A stretch of DNA of 64,000 bases from Strobilurus pachycystidiatus. Taxonomy: Eukaryota > Basidiomycota > Agaricomycetes > Agaricales > Physalacriaceae. Positions 12,725 to 23,642 of the stretch are shown here, one piece after another (the first letter of the stretch is position 1; each line of letters begins with the position of its first letter). The notes under the pieces are model-generated. The model did no database searches. It worked only from the letters and a program-made list of their open reading frames with translations, and was not told the origin of the DNA. Made by a program: the position numbers and the translations under genes. The stretch is from contig JAHLMK010000001.1 of NCBI GenBank assembly GCA_019915135.1, positions 682,001-746,000 of the forward strand, in the 5' to 3' direction.

Positions 12725-13703
12725 ATGCCCACACTCACAGAAGCTCGTGCTTTCAACGCAAAGTTCCATCCATCATATATCCCCGCGGCCGTCTTTGTTG
12801 GCGGGACATCTGGCATCGGGGAGGCCATGGTGAAGGCCATCTCGTCCTACACAGGCGGTCTGATCCACCTCATTATCGTGGGCCGAAACCGCGATGCCGC
12901 AGAAAAGACCTTCGCCTCTCTCCCTCGTCCCAACGGTGCTGACGACAAGCCCGTGTTGCGCGACTTTGTGTACTGCGACGCATTTCTGATGAAGAACATT
13001 GTCGCGACATGCCAGGAGCTCGCTTCAAAGCTCCCCAAAATCAACTTTCTTGTCCTCTCCGCTGGATACATGCGTGTCACTCGTCGTGATGAGACGGAGG
13101 AGGGTCTGGACAAAATACTTGTGATGCGGTATTATAACCGCTACAAGTTCGCGAAAGAGCTATTGCCGCTCCTCAGGAAGGCAAAGGATGCTGACGAGGA
13201 TGCTGGTGTCATGTCCATTCTTTCAGCTGGGCAGGCAAGCGTATCAGTCAACACCGACGATTTGGACTTGAAGAAGGGCTACTGGTTCTGGAAGGCTGCA
13301 ATGCTGCCTACCGTGTACAACGATGTAATGGTTGAGGTCAGGGGATCCTCGATTCAAATCCTTACTGATCATAACACTGTACACCTAGAAATTCTCTGAA
13401 GCTAACCCAGACATCGGCTTCACACATGTATACCCCGGCGTCGTAAACACTTCAAGCTGGGACCAACTCTTTGTGTATCGTCCTATGCTTCTGTTGTGGC
13501 CTTTGATTGCTTTTATCAAGCTCTTCTTCGCCATCTCAGCGGAGGAGTGCGCCGAGTACATGCTATACGCTCTCTTTGAGGGCAAGAAGGGATGGCATAG
13601 AAGGAGTGATAAAGGGGATGAGTACGGCTCTAAGAACTACACAGTCTCTGATGCCGACAAGGAGGCAGTATGGCAGCATTCATTGTCGGTCACTGATGTG
13701 TGA
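12725..13703 (+). CDS. Short-chain dehydrogenase/reductase
   Basis: Two exons (12725-13336 and 13389-13703) with a 52-nt intron give 308 residues, a normal SDR length. An NAD(P)-binding Rossmann motif GGTSGIGEAM lies near residue 26. A LVLSAGY segment corresponds to the NNAG region, MSILSAG carries the catalytic Ser, and YWFWK at about residues 186-190 fits the YxxxK pair. The second exon has the HVYPGVVNT segment typical of the cofactor-side loop, then a hydrophobic helix (LLLWPLIAFIKLFFAI). It should act as an NAD(P)H-dependent oxidoreductase on an unknown substrate. The order of Ser and Tyr with a longer than usual spacing resembles the divergent fungal SDR group with YYxRxxF helices. Fully intact. 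Confidence 0.85.
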
Positions 13704-13910
13704 GCTAGACGATGAACATGTATCAGACGATGCAAGGAGAGCGTGCGCATATATCTGGGTAAATACTATTACAGTGTCAGTTGACTGGTATGTATACGAG
13801 TAAATTACGTTCATTTAAATTGGTCAAGTCAACGATACGGACGGAAAATGAGCGGTGAGCAAATACAGAACATACAGCAGAATAGAACACGAGCACGAGA
13901 CGATAAGCAA

Positions 13911-15686
13911 CTACATCAGGGGATAAGCACAAGAGAAATTAGCACGCAAAACCGGGACAACCGAAACGGGAATCCCGTCCAGTGAATGATCCTCAAAGTA
14001 CGTATCGATAAACTGCTGTGACAAGGCCTCCATCTTTCGGAAAATTCTAAGGCCTGTCGAGCGCTTCAAGAAAGCGTTTGAGCTCGACCAATAACTCGGC
14101 GCCTGGCACGGCATCCCCGTCATGCAGCGGTGCACATGGGACTGATACCAGTCCTCCGCATCCGCCGTCCAGAAGCCCAGGCTGCATTCATTCCAGGTCG
14201 TCGGCACCGGGAACCAAGAGAGCTGCGTCCCAGCGACGTGATAGACCCCACAGATAATATCAATCTCGTCATCGCTTAGCTGGTCATAATGCAAGTACAT
14301 GCCATTGGGGAGTTGATGGGAATAGTGCGCTCGTGGTGGGCATGGCGGAAGAACGGCGAGGTCGATGTGGTCTTTGGCTAAACGCCAGATGAGGCCGCCG
14401 TGCATCAGAGCAGCGCGAGCGACAGCGGGATCCTTGAGCAGCTCAGCCCGCTTCCGAACGTAGGTGGCGAAAGCCTCCGGTCCAGGTTGCCAGGCCGTGT
14501 CATGGAAAGGCGGAGGCGCTGGTTCGCGCCGAAGGTCCTTTAGCGCCGCGGTCCATGAGATGCCGCTCTGGACAAAGAACATAATCATGTCAGGTATAGT
14601 TGAGACGCCTCGGTGGCGCAAGACTGTGAGAAGGTCGATCGCTGATCCGACTATAAGATCGACAACAGGGATGCCTCCCTCCTTGCAATCGATACGGTAC
14701 CACGGGCGGTCAGCCTTCCCACTGTGCAGTTTTTGGAAATCGAAGGACATGTTGCGCGCGTAGGGAAGGAAACGCTGGTGATCAGGATGGAGATCATTCT
14801 GGATATCAAGGATATGCGGACGTCGATTATTGACGCATTCCGCTTCGAGTCTTTGAATGACATGATAGATGTGGCTATCAATGTGGTCATGCTTTCGGGC
14901 CCCGACGAAGCTGAGGTACATGAGGAATGCAGGGCGGAAGCACGGAGAGGTGGACGAGGGATGTGACATGAGTGCCGAAAGGTGGTACCCATATCGGAGC
15001 TGAAGAATCGCTTCCGCAGAAATGGTCTTCATCGAAGTGCGCTTGTAAGGGACTGATACTGGTGTGATCCCTTCCGCTGTCAATAACGCATCAGTATCAG
15101 GTTAATGAACGAAGACGCTACGCTCACTTTTATCGTCCGGATATCTCAGCACCAGATCAAACTCGACATTCAAGTCCCACTCATTCGTCCACGCGTCATA
15201 CCGTCGATGACTGTCCAGGTACTTCATCCAGACCTTCTGCAGCTCTTCCGGTGCGACCAGCGTGCGAGTCCCATATCCAGTGCGTTCCCCAGCAATCCAC
15301 TCGTACACTGCCGCGTATCGGCCAGGACACCTCTGCCTGTTCGCAACTGCTACCCTAATCAGCCGACTCGTACGATCGTTCTCATTCTCCGTCCTCTCCA
15401 GCTCTTTGTACACCAGCGCCCGTCGCTTGAAGAATGCATCATGTCCTTCACCAGGTCGCTGAGCTAGTGTCGCCGCAAGGACGCGGGAACCCGCCTCCGG
15501 CGACCCACGCCCGATGGTACTCGATCTCGAAGGAGTCTGGGCAAGAAGCGTGGCCCTGTTGGTGACGAAGGACGGAAATACAGGGCGATTGGGCGAGTGA
15601 GATGCGACTCGTAGGCGTTTATATGTCTCAGAAGTGCCAGTTTGGAGCTGTGTGTCCTTTCCATTCGCGACGAGTCCCATCGCCAA
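13911..15686 (-). CDS. Hypothetical protein, about 570 residues
   Basis: Two long minus-strand frames are joined by an intron (donor GTGAGC near 15128, acceptor GACAG near 15078) so that DDK continues into TEGITPVSVPYKR. Start codons lie at 15686 and 15680; the second (MGLVANGKD) is equally possible. The C-terminal 390 residues are rich in Trp, His and Pro (EPAPPPFHDTAW, PCPPRAHYSHQLPNGMYLHY). I do not recognise the family, and there is no membrane segment or signal peptide. The frame has no interruptions and reads as a genuine coding gene. Confidence 0.65.
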
Positions 15687-15890
15687 GTTCTAGGCAAGAG
15701 AGAAGGGAAGGATGGAGGTGGGAGTCAAGTAGGTCTTCGACGCATAAAAAGGTGGTCTGATGACGTGCGTGTAGCCTTCAGAGAAGTCGCGTCAAGATTG
15801 GATGTGCCAGGAATTAGTGCGGAACACTTGATCGGTCGGCTTGTCGCCCAGCTTCGTTCCCAGCGCTCACATCACACGTTCGAGTGCACA
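15687..15890. other. Short intergenic region
   Basis: This lies between the start of the preceding minus-strand gene and the 3' end of the ZIP pseudogene. Nothing recognisable. Confidence 0.3.
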
Positions 15891-17130
15891 TCATGCCCAT
15901 TTACCAATTAGTGACATGGTGAAAACACCGAGGAGCAAGGACGCCTGTCCCAGGATAGCTTTCGAGCGCTTATTGTGGAGCATCTCCCCATACACCCAGT
16001 CTGTCATCAAACGTGGGCACCTTGGATACTGTCAGCGAAAGAAAGAGATGAGAGAATCACAGTGTGGCGACTCACAGTCCTGCGTACAATAGAATCCCGG
16101 CAGCTAATGAGTCTGAAACTCCGATGGAGATCTAAGCTGCTCGACAGTTCGAGTTGAGAGATTCGTGAGCACCAATACCCTGGCGACGGCCACCAAGTCA
16201 GAACTACTTATACGTCAGGTGCGAAACGAACACGAACATACGATGGCTATGCCGACCGGAGTCACAATGGTATATCCCAAGCACATCATCCACTTGTGCC
16301 ACTCGTTGCCTTCCAGCCATCCTAGGCTTGCTATTCGTGTGCCCAACCCGATACCCTTGAATAGCTGATGGAAGAGGGGCTGTAGAACGGAAAGATGAGT
16401 CTCGTAAATGATAAAGTAGAAGAGGAGCATACGTACCACAGAAAGTTGACAGAAAGCTTGGCCCTTCCTGAGGGCCCAGAGAGTCGCCGACCATCACTGA
16501 GTAAAAGGCAACGCCTCCCTCCAGGAGTTGTATGTCCCAATGAGCCGCTCCGTCGACATTATTTCACTGAGTAGCCCCAACACTATGAACGTGGGCATGC
16601 TCCGCGAAGGCGTTATCATGGTCCGGCAGCGCAGCCTCGTCATCAACCTTGAGGTGTGTATGCGACTGCTATGTACATGAGGTTAGAACGTTTTGTGAGT
16701 TGAGGGAAGGTAACTTCACAGACCCAGCGACGAGTGCAGAAGACGAGCAGAAAGAAGAAGAACAAAAAGGTCATAGCAATGGCTGAAGCAGTAGGTTCGT
16801 ATGCGAGTTCGCCTAGACATTCGTTTTTAAAGCCATGAGAAGGCATGCAGGAGGAGATGGATTAAGCTTTGAAATCGAGTTGGCTTTGAGATGATAACTG
16901 AGTGTAGAGGAAGAAATCCTTACGCGGTTGAAATGATAACGCCAGTGCCAAAATGTTTGAGGATGAACAAGGTCGTGACTTCCATTCTCCATACGGCGGG
17001 TACTAGTCGGAGTTGTCTTCTCGGAGTCGACGGCCTGCGGGCATATCATCCAAAGCATGGATGCCCCATGCATGAAAGAAATCCAGCCTAAGAAGGGCGG
17101 TGAGCATGCCATGCAACTGAGAAGCAAGGG
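15891..17130 (-). pseudogene. ZIP family metal transporter, pseudogene
   Basis: Reading the minus strand, conserved ZIP blocks appear in order. They are TLFILKHFGTGVIISTA, LIHLLLHAF, CLGELAYEPTASAIAM with a hydrophobic helix, a His-rich loop (SHTHLKVDDEA..EHAHVHS), LLEGGVAFYSVMVGDSLG, HQLFKGIGLGTRIASL, YTIVTPVGIAI, SLAAGILLYAGL and a terminal LIGKWA at 15891. Several introns still have good GT-AG ends. However, the frame shifts by one base after HAFSW, an in-frame TGA interrupts the His-rich loop, another one-base shift is needed just before GQAF, and the metal-site Glu of HQLFEG has become Lys. The extreme N-terminus cannot be followed. I infer a recently inactivated zinc or iron permease. 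Confidence 0.7.
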
Positions 17131-18060
17131 TCTGGCGCACCTTCCAGGCGTCGGACCAATGTCGACGGTGAAGGAGGTGTAGCTCAGCCTCTTCGACTAC
17201 GAGCAAGAGCAAGTTGTACGCCCACAGCGGCCATAGAGCCGAAGAGGATGCAACCGCTGGCGAAGGATAAGACGTGTCGGTGATGGGAGACAATGCCTGA
17301 TGTTGTTGTTGTTGCAGTCGTCGGGCGGGGTGTCGTGCGGGCGTCGGGCAGATGGAGGAATGTGCATGTGATGACGGTGGAAGAACAAGTCGCGATTCAG
17401 GGTCAACGCATCTTTCGCTTTTTTCCGTGACGACATCCAATTACTTACCGACTCTATTTGCCCACAGCATCGGTTTCGTTGCCCGAGTTTATTGCATCGC
17501 ACATGGACTGCTTGGTAGCAAAGGCTAGGCTCGAGAACTGGCACACAGCTATGAGACACGCGTGGCAGTCAGGGATACTGCGGCACTGAAATTCCTGGTA
17601 TCCTCAAAGAGATGTGATCTTCTGCTGTCTAGCGATGGAGGTAGCAGAGAACCTCATTCCGAAGCACTGCCATGTGCAGTCATACCTCCACTGACTCGCG
17701 GTGTGCTGACGTTTCTTCATAGATAATGGTCCTATTGGCAGAGACGCGCTTTTTCAGTCTCCTTCAGAGCGTCCTGCTTGTACCGAGCTCGGCCTGATTT
17801 GTGCTCCTTACTTGTGCTCTATCGGCCACCGCCACGGCTAGATACAGTCAAGACACGGTCTCCGTATGTAGGCGCGCGCCACTTACGCAATGCTAGGCGC
17901 TAGACGCGCCCTGTCGCGCTCCCGACCAGTCTGGCACCTCTCCACTCCGGGCTAATGGAGGTGGCTGCTCGTGCACCATGGTTCACTTCCAACAGCCATG
18001 CATCTCCACCTCCCTCGCAATTCGTCCTTCACCCATGCTATCCAGCATGTGCGCGACGTT
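17131..18060. other. Intergenic, with ZIP 5' debris and aminotransferase leader
   Basis: The left part may contain unreadable remains of the ZIP N-terminus (a CAACAACAACAAC-type low-complexity patch near 17300). At about 17996-18054 the sequence aligns to the first intron of the paralogous aminotransferase at 40.0 kb, but the acceptor CAG there has become CAT and no counterpart of that paralog's first exon is seen. Confidence 0.45.
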
Positions 18061-20418
18061 ATGACTATAAAGCAATACAAGCACGAGAAGGAATCAGAGG
18101 CCCACCAAGTGATATCCCCATTAAATCCGTGCTGGTCGCTAATATTGACTTGTAAGATATTCCGTTCATCTGCTGGCCACAAGCCCAAAGGCGTCCTTCT
18201 GCAGACGATCAATCCCGTACTTCTAAACTCTCCCTGATTGACACAGTCTTCTCATTCTGTCATAGGATGAAGAAACCGTCCCCGGAATCGAACACCCTGG
18301 CAGCACCGGTGTGATCTACTGCTCCGAGCGTGCCATGGCGAATGGGTTCAGCTACGCCAACTCTCCTGCATGGGCAAACCTCGGCCAAGGCGCACCCGAA
18401 GTCGGCAATATTCCCAACGCCGCTCCTCGAGTCACCACCCTCCCTCTGTCCAATGATTCGCTGGAGTACGCCCCGACGACCGGTGTCAAAGGTGATGCGC
18501 CTGTCATCGTCGTGATTGTGGCCGTCATCTAATATCCTGTGACACAGCCCTTCGCGAGGCGGTCGCCGAACTGTACAACGACACATACCGGAAAGGAAAT
18601 GCTAGCCAATACACGTTCGAGAACGTGTGTATCGTACCCGGAGGACGAGCGGGACTTTCCCGCGTCGCTGCTGTCATTGGCGACGTGTATACTGTGAGTT
18701 ACGCGCCCTTACGCGCAGTCATGTTTTGACCACCAATCGCATGACAAGTCATACCAAGTCCCGGACTACACCGCTTATGATCAAGTCCTCAGCGCGTTCA
18801 AGCGACTTGTGCCAGTTCCCACCACGTAAGTGTACCCTCGGTGCCTTGTCGAGATTGAACGTTTCAACATCTCCAACAGACTGGACCCAGACGTAAGACG
18901 ATACCACAACCATAATGCCGCCAGTCCTATTCATAACCTTTCCAGAGTAAATACAAGTTAGACATCGAGCAGACAAAGGTATGCAGCAAAGCTCCGAGTA
19001 GATTATTCACCTGTGATACCCGCCTTCTCCAGAAGGATATCCGTGTACAAGGTCTAGCCGTCATCCTCGCGTCCAACCCAAGGAATCCCACAGGCCAGGT
19101 TATCAGGTCAGCATTCTCAGCTCTTGATCCTACGCTTCCGCCTTAAACGAATACAGAGGTAACGATCTCAAGGAATTGGTCGGCTTAGGACGCGAGGGCA
19201 CTACGGTCATCCTTGACGAGGTACCATTACCTTCTCGATGCCCCGCCACTTGAAACATAATCAAATTGTAGTTCTACTCGTGGTATATCTATCCCGAGCA
19301 CGAAAGAGACTACGGACGATCTATCTCGTCCGCCGAATACATCCAGGATGTCAACGAGGTGGATTACTTCTGCTGATGATGGGAATACTGGTATACTGAG
19401 GGCGCCATATGCATAGGACTCTATTGTGATTGTTGACGGACTCACAAAGGTGAATCTGGTATTGAATCCAGCCCAATTTGAAGGCTGATTTGCGTCTCCG
19501 TAGAACTGGCGTCTTCCTGGATGGCGTGTGTGCTGGGTTCTCGGACCAAAGAACTTGATTAGTGCTCTATCCCAATCCGGTATCAAAGAGACTACATTCC
19601 ATGAATGTTTCAAGACTCATCATTCCTCTAGGCTCCTTTCTTGATGGAGGCGCCAACCACCCGTACGCACAGTCTTGTCATACCGGTACCTTTAACTGAA
19701 TTAGGCTACAGATTACAGCTCGCAGCGATACCTCTCCTAGACCCAGCGTATGTCCGTGCGGAGAAGGTATCGATATGGCTCTACTCCCAGAACTACCCTT
19801 GCTGATCACAATCCTCCAGAATGCCCTTCAGAGACACTTCAAGATGAAGAGGGACCATGTTCTTTCCCGACTTCACGAGCTTCATCTAGACGTTGGGATC
19901 CCCCCGACGAGCACTTTCTACATCTGGCTGAACCTCGAGAAACTCCCCGAGCCGCTCAACAATGGATTGGTTGGTGTTGTCTGCCTCTCATGTTTCGATG
20001 GCTTACCCATAGGGCTGCAGACTTTCTTCGAGGAGCTTCTCAAGGAGAAGACTATCGTCATTCCGGGTATCTTCTTTGATATCAACCCTGCTCACCGTCG
20101 CAACCTCTTCAACTCGCCGTGTCATTCATTCGTTCGCCTATCATTCGGTCCTCCTCTTGAGGATGTGGACAAAGGTAACCATTTGCTACATTGGCACAGC
20201 TTGAGCGTATGCTCAAACAGCCACTTCTAGGTCTTGATGCGATTGGGCGCGTCCTGAAGAAGGCGAAGAAGGAGGGCACGAGCGGTTTCGGACACCAGTG
20301 CGTATTTATGTTCCTTTCCTACTTGTCGTCAGTCACGCAGAATCGTGCTAGTTATAAGAAGAGTGTCGAGAGCACCGCACTCGCTCTAGTACCCGCTGTT
20401 TCGATTGAGCAAGGATAG
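18061..20418 (+). CDS. PLP-dependent class I/II aminotransferase
   Basis: About a dozen short exons, all with GT-AG introns of about 45-60 nt, encode a fold-type I aminotransferase. Landmarks are FSYANSPAWANLGQGAPEVG, LYNDTYRKG, VCIVPGGRAG for the cofactor phosphate loop, ILASNPRNPTGQV, VILDEFYSWY, the PLP-lysine segment IVIVDGLTK spliced to NWRLPGWRVCWVLG, and SFLDGGANHPLQLA. The reaction is amino transfer between an amino acid and a 2-oxo acid; the substrate cannot be told. The start is the first in-frame ATG after a degraded first-intron region, so this copy lacks about 20 N-terminal residues present in its paralog at 37.6-40.0 kb. The C-terminal end after GFGH also differs. No frameshift seen, so it is probably functional. 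Confidence 0.8.
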
Positions 20419-21442
20419 TTTTTATCTCAGGAATATACTTAGTACAAGACAATAGCATCACTTCGTATTTTGGCATTTTTCAATTGCCGGAAAACTGCCG
20501 GAGCAAATTTGCTCTCAAAGCTTGACCTTCTACCACGTCCATCGTCGCGCATTTCACGTTCAACTGGCAGACAGTACATCAGAATTTGCCTGTGCCTCGC
20601 TAACTCACCATCTACTAATTCAGTTCGATGGACACCTCACTGACGAATGATGTCCGAAACGGCACACGGCGATTGCGGTAGCGCCATACCTCGCACCCTT
20701 CAAGGACTCGGTGGCAGAGGGATTCGATGTACCCTCTAGAAGCGACGCGTCGCTGTTGGCAGTGAAGAGCTGGCGAGGGTGGCAGGAAGATTCAACGGCC
20801 CTTTCTACAGAGATCAAACGCGTCGAGACAATGCTCAAAGCGCGAAAAAGCACCAGACTTGGCTCCTTCGACGCATCAATCAAACCCAGCGTATATATCT
20901 GTCCTCCCGATTCCGATGGCTTCCAAGATATTCCCAATCTCATTTTCTCAACCGCCTGTAATTCCCTCCAGCGCACTGGCAAGGAGTACACAGCGTCTCT
21001 GTTTATCAGCCTCGTATGCTCCAGGTAGGCTGAGGTCGAGGTCATGCCCGTTCGACTCAAGAACCCCATCTCGGACGTCCGACGTGCTTCCAGCTCCTCA
21101 AGGGACTCGCCGGGATCTATGCTGAGCTATTCAAGTGTCTGTGAGTTTCATAGCACGATTCTGGTCCACACATTGAGCTCTCATAACGTTGACCGTATAC
21201 AGTAGATCCAGAACTTTAAGACAGCAGGAATGTCGAAAGTCTGACTAGCCCATCAAGAATAGATTTTGTACAGACAACCAATGTAGGCTCAAAATATCTC
21301 TGTCATAGATCGTATTGAGCTCATGTTAACGCGTCTGCAGGCTTTGATGATTGACACCTCGAAATGACGGCCTCCACCGTTCTCCAGACCGACTCTACAG
21401 CTCGAACATGATGTAAGCCGCGATGCTCACGGACTCGACGTG
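20419..21442 (+). other. Unclassified region with an orphan open frame
   Basis: Between two genes there is an open stretch (about 20711-21028 and its upstream extension) reading IAVAPYLAPFKDSVAEGFDV across a frame change, then IKPSVYICPPDSDGFQDIPN. It looks more protein-like than random, but the frame breaks at both ends and I recognise nothing. A decayed gene fragment is the most economical reading. Confidence 0.3.
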
Positions 21443-21449
21443 TATAAAG
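21443..21449 (+). promoter_or_regulatory. TATA box of the WSC gene
   Basis: TATAAAG lies 61 bases before the ATG at 21510, a normal fungal distance. It makes the ATG at 21510 more likely than the in-frame ATG at 21423, which lies upstream of the box. Confidence 0.6.
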
Positions 21450-21509
21450 CCTGCGTTAGTCTCCTCCTTTCCTCAAAAACAACGCTCGAAGTCGAGATCT
21501 ACGCTCAAT

Positions 21510-22209
21510 ATGTTTTCGCTGTTCTTCTTCCTCATATCCGCTGTCATCCAAGGCGTTCTGACTGGGCCTCCGTGCAATGTCACGGGCCCTAGGCCTGAAC
21601 CAATCTGCCTTCAATATATCAACCCATGGTCCGACAACGCATACTTCTGGAATCTTGTAACCGGTTTGACCGAATCTCCCGACGCACTTTGCGGACAGAA
21701 TGTTGAATTCTGGGACGGCGTTTTGGGATGGTAAGTCGGCTGATTGGCCTGCATTCAATTATAAAGTCTGATGCTTCCTCAAATCCTGCAGCAGCAGCCC
21801 CAACACTTGGACTGCTACTTGTTGCGCCACGATCATGTATGGGATTGCTCTGGACTGCGACGGTCCTGAGACGGGACTGCCACCCATCGAGACGTACGAC
21901 GTCATTGCCATCGGATGGGAGAAAGTGTTCGCCTGTGCGGTCGACGTGCCGAGTCGCGTTCTGGCGAACGTGAAAACGTTCACTGATCCTCAGTATGGGA
22001 GGCCGTACTATTGTACGACCTACTGCCAGAGCCTAGGATACCACTACGCCGGCGTGGAGTATGGGACGGAGTGCCATTGCGGTACTGGCTATGCAAACGG
22101 GGTGCCACCAACTGCGGCAGATCCTTCGGAGTGCGATATGCGCTGTGTAGCTGACTATACAGAGTCATGTGGTGGTTCGTGGAGGATTCAGATATACTCA
22201 AACGCTTGA
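21510..22209 (+). CDS. Secreted WSC-domain protein
   Basis: Exons 21510-21730 and 21792-22209 (intron of 61 nt) encode about 212 residues. The N-terminus MFSLFFFLISAVIQGVLT is a clear signal peptide. The C-terminal 70 residues form a WSC carbohydrate-binding domain: CTTYCQSLGYHYAGVEYGTE, then CHCGTGY, then CDMRCVADYTESCGG, with the regularly spaced cysteines of the family. The middle part contains further cysteines (CSSPNTWTATCC) and no known domain. There is no TM segment or GPI-like tail, so it should be secreted into the wall or medium and bind glycans. Some WSC proteins are wall sensors, but this one lacks the membrane anchor of a sensor. Confidence 0.85.
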
Positions 22210-22259
22210 TGGCGAGAAAGAAACGACAAAGAAATCTGCGTATATCTTTTGTAACATAA

Positions 22260-23341
22260 CACTGTGCCTATCCAACGTACTGAACCTCAGCAAAAAGTTC
22301 AGCATGTCTTGTACTGATGTGCAGTATATAACGTACTGAATTTAGGCACAAATCTGCAATATTCAGCACAAATCATATTGAAATCGTCAGCACCGTTATG
22401 TGCACCTTCGGATACTGACCTTCAGGACGTTGTTCAGTGTAGGTTTGTGGCCCGACAGCCCGCCTCATTTGCAGAAGCAGATCACACTGCTCTCGGTTCA
22501 CTCGTTGAAGGAAGTCGAACACATTTATATTGCTACATACAACAACACATATCTTGTACTACCTTACCCGCTCCCTGCATCCCGCCCACCTGTTACCTGC
22601 CGCCTGACTCCCGACTGGTGTTTGCCTATATTGTATCCGGAATCCAACTCTGCCAATGTACTAGTCAGTTGCACCGCCCACCCACCCAATGTGCGATGTT
22701 CCATGCGCGGCAACCGAGCCCGACTAGCAAGCAACATCAGACGCTACGCCATCGACGATGACATGACGACGTACCATATGGTGTACCCATAATCACCCCC
22801 ATTGCTGCTCTGTGCCCCGCTTCACAAATAACACAGCGGTAGCAGCAGCCCTAAATGTCAGCGAGAATTGTGGAAGTAAAAGAGGGCATACCGGGGTTGA
22901 TTCTCCCATCTGCTATAGTGCTAGTGTTCACCGCGCCGCTGCTTACGATGTTGGCGCGCTCGAGGAAATCCGTCGCCTGGGTGTCGAGTTGGGCCCAGTG
23001 GGCAGTGCATGCACAAGTTGTGATAGGTGGCATCGCATCGGGCGTGTTCCTTATTGCTGTCGGGTTTGAGGCACGCGAGAAGGAGGTGGTGGTGGAAGTC
23101 AAGCAGCCAAGCAGTGAACGCGCGTCTTTGACCTCTGACATCATAGGCTCCCACGCCACTGCTACTCTGTGAATTTGCCCAAGTCCGACGGGGCCTTGAC
23201 GCACACTGACCTCATAATGAAGCTCACCATGAGTTCAGCATGGAAAACAATGTGCTGAACCGGGTTACAATACGATTCGTGCTGAATACTGAACATCAGT
23301 AATGGACATACTGATTGTCAGTACAAATCTTTGGCACAGTG
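22260..23341. mobile_element. 1,082-bp CACTG-ended non-autonomous DNA element
   Basis: The segment begins CACTGTGCC and ends GGCACAGTG, a perfect 9-bp inverted repeat, and is flanked by the 3-bp direct repeat TAA (22257-22259 and 23342-23344). The inner ends carry repeated short motifs (TTCAGCAC, GTACTGA and complements), like the subterminal repeats of CACTA-type elements. A 3-bp target duplication is usual for that superfamily, though the canonical end is CACTA. No transposase is seen, so it would need one in trans. A second element of the same design is at 34710-35886. Confidence 0.65.
22855..23172 (+). CDS. Possible small membrane protein inside the CACTG element
   Basis: An open frame of 105 residues with two good hydrophobic segments (LILPSAIVLVFTAPLLTML and VVIGGIASGVFLIAVGF) and a charged, basic-acidic C-terminal tail. 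Codon use is GC-rich in third positions like the host genes. It may be the last exon of a longer multi-pass protein; upstream exons cannot be placed with confidence. No family is recognised. It lies entirely within the CACTG-ended element, so it could be captured host sequence. Confidence 0.35.
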   Translation: MSARIVEVKEGIPGLILPSAIVLVFTAPLLTMLARSRKSVAWVSSWAQWAVHAQVVIGGIASGVFLIAVGFEAREKEVVVEVKQPSSERASLTSDIIGSHATATL

Positions 23342-23344
23342 TAA

Positions 23345-23642
23345 GCGATACCATTGTCTTTTTCCACTGGCAGCTGTTACTTGTATGAACTTGCACACAC
23401 AGCCCAAGATAGAGGTTCACGTAGACCTTGACTTACTAGTGTTCCCTGACACGATCGCGGACATTGACCAGAAAGCTTCGCAATAAACGTTACAACACGA
23501 GGACAATTGTTGCCACAATCCAGGCATTTGGGAACGGCGCCACTCTCCGTCAGCAACTCCTCTTGGTATTTATAGACTCGAAGTCGCACTCGCCAATACA
23601 TAGCGCGCGCGCGAAACAGAAAGTTTCATCATTCCAAGTATC
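23345..23642. other. Convergent-side intergenic region
   Basis: This lies between the CACTG element and the 3' end of the USP gene. Apart from a GCGCGCGCG tract near 23605 nothing is visible. Confidence 0.3.

Noticed and set aside
23600..23615. GCGCGCGCG tract as Z-DNA or a regulatory site
   Set aside because: Too short to support a claim and without positional logic.
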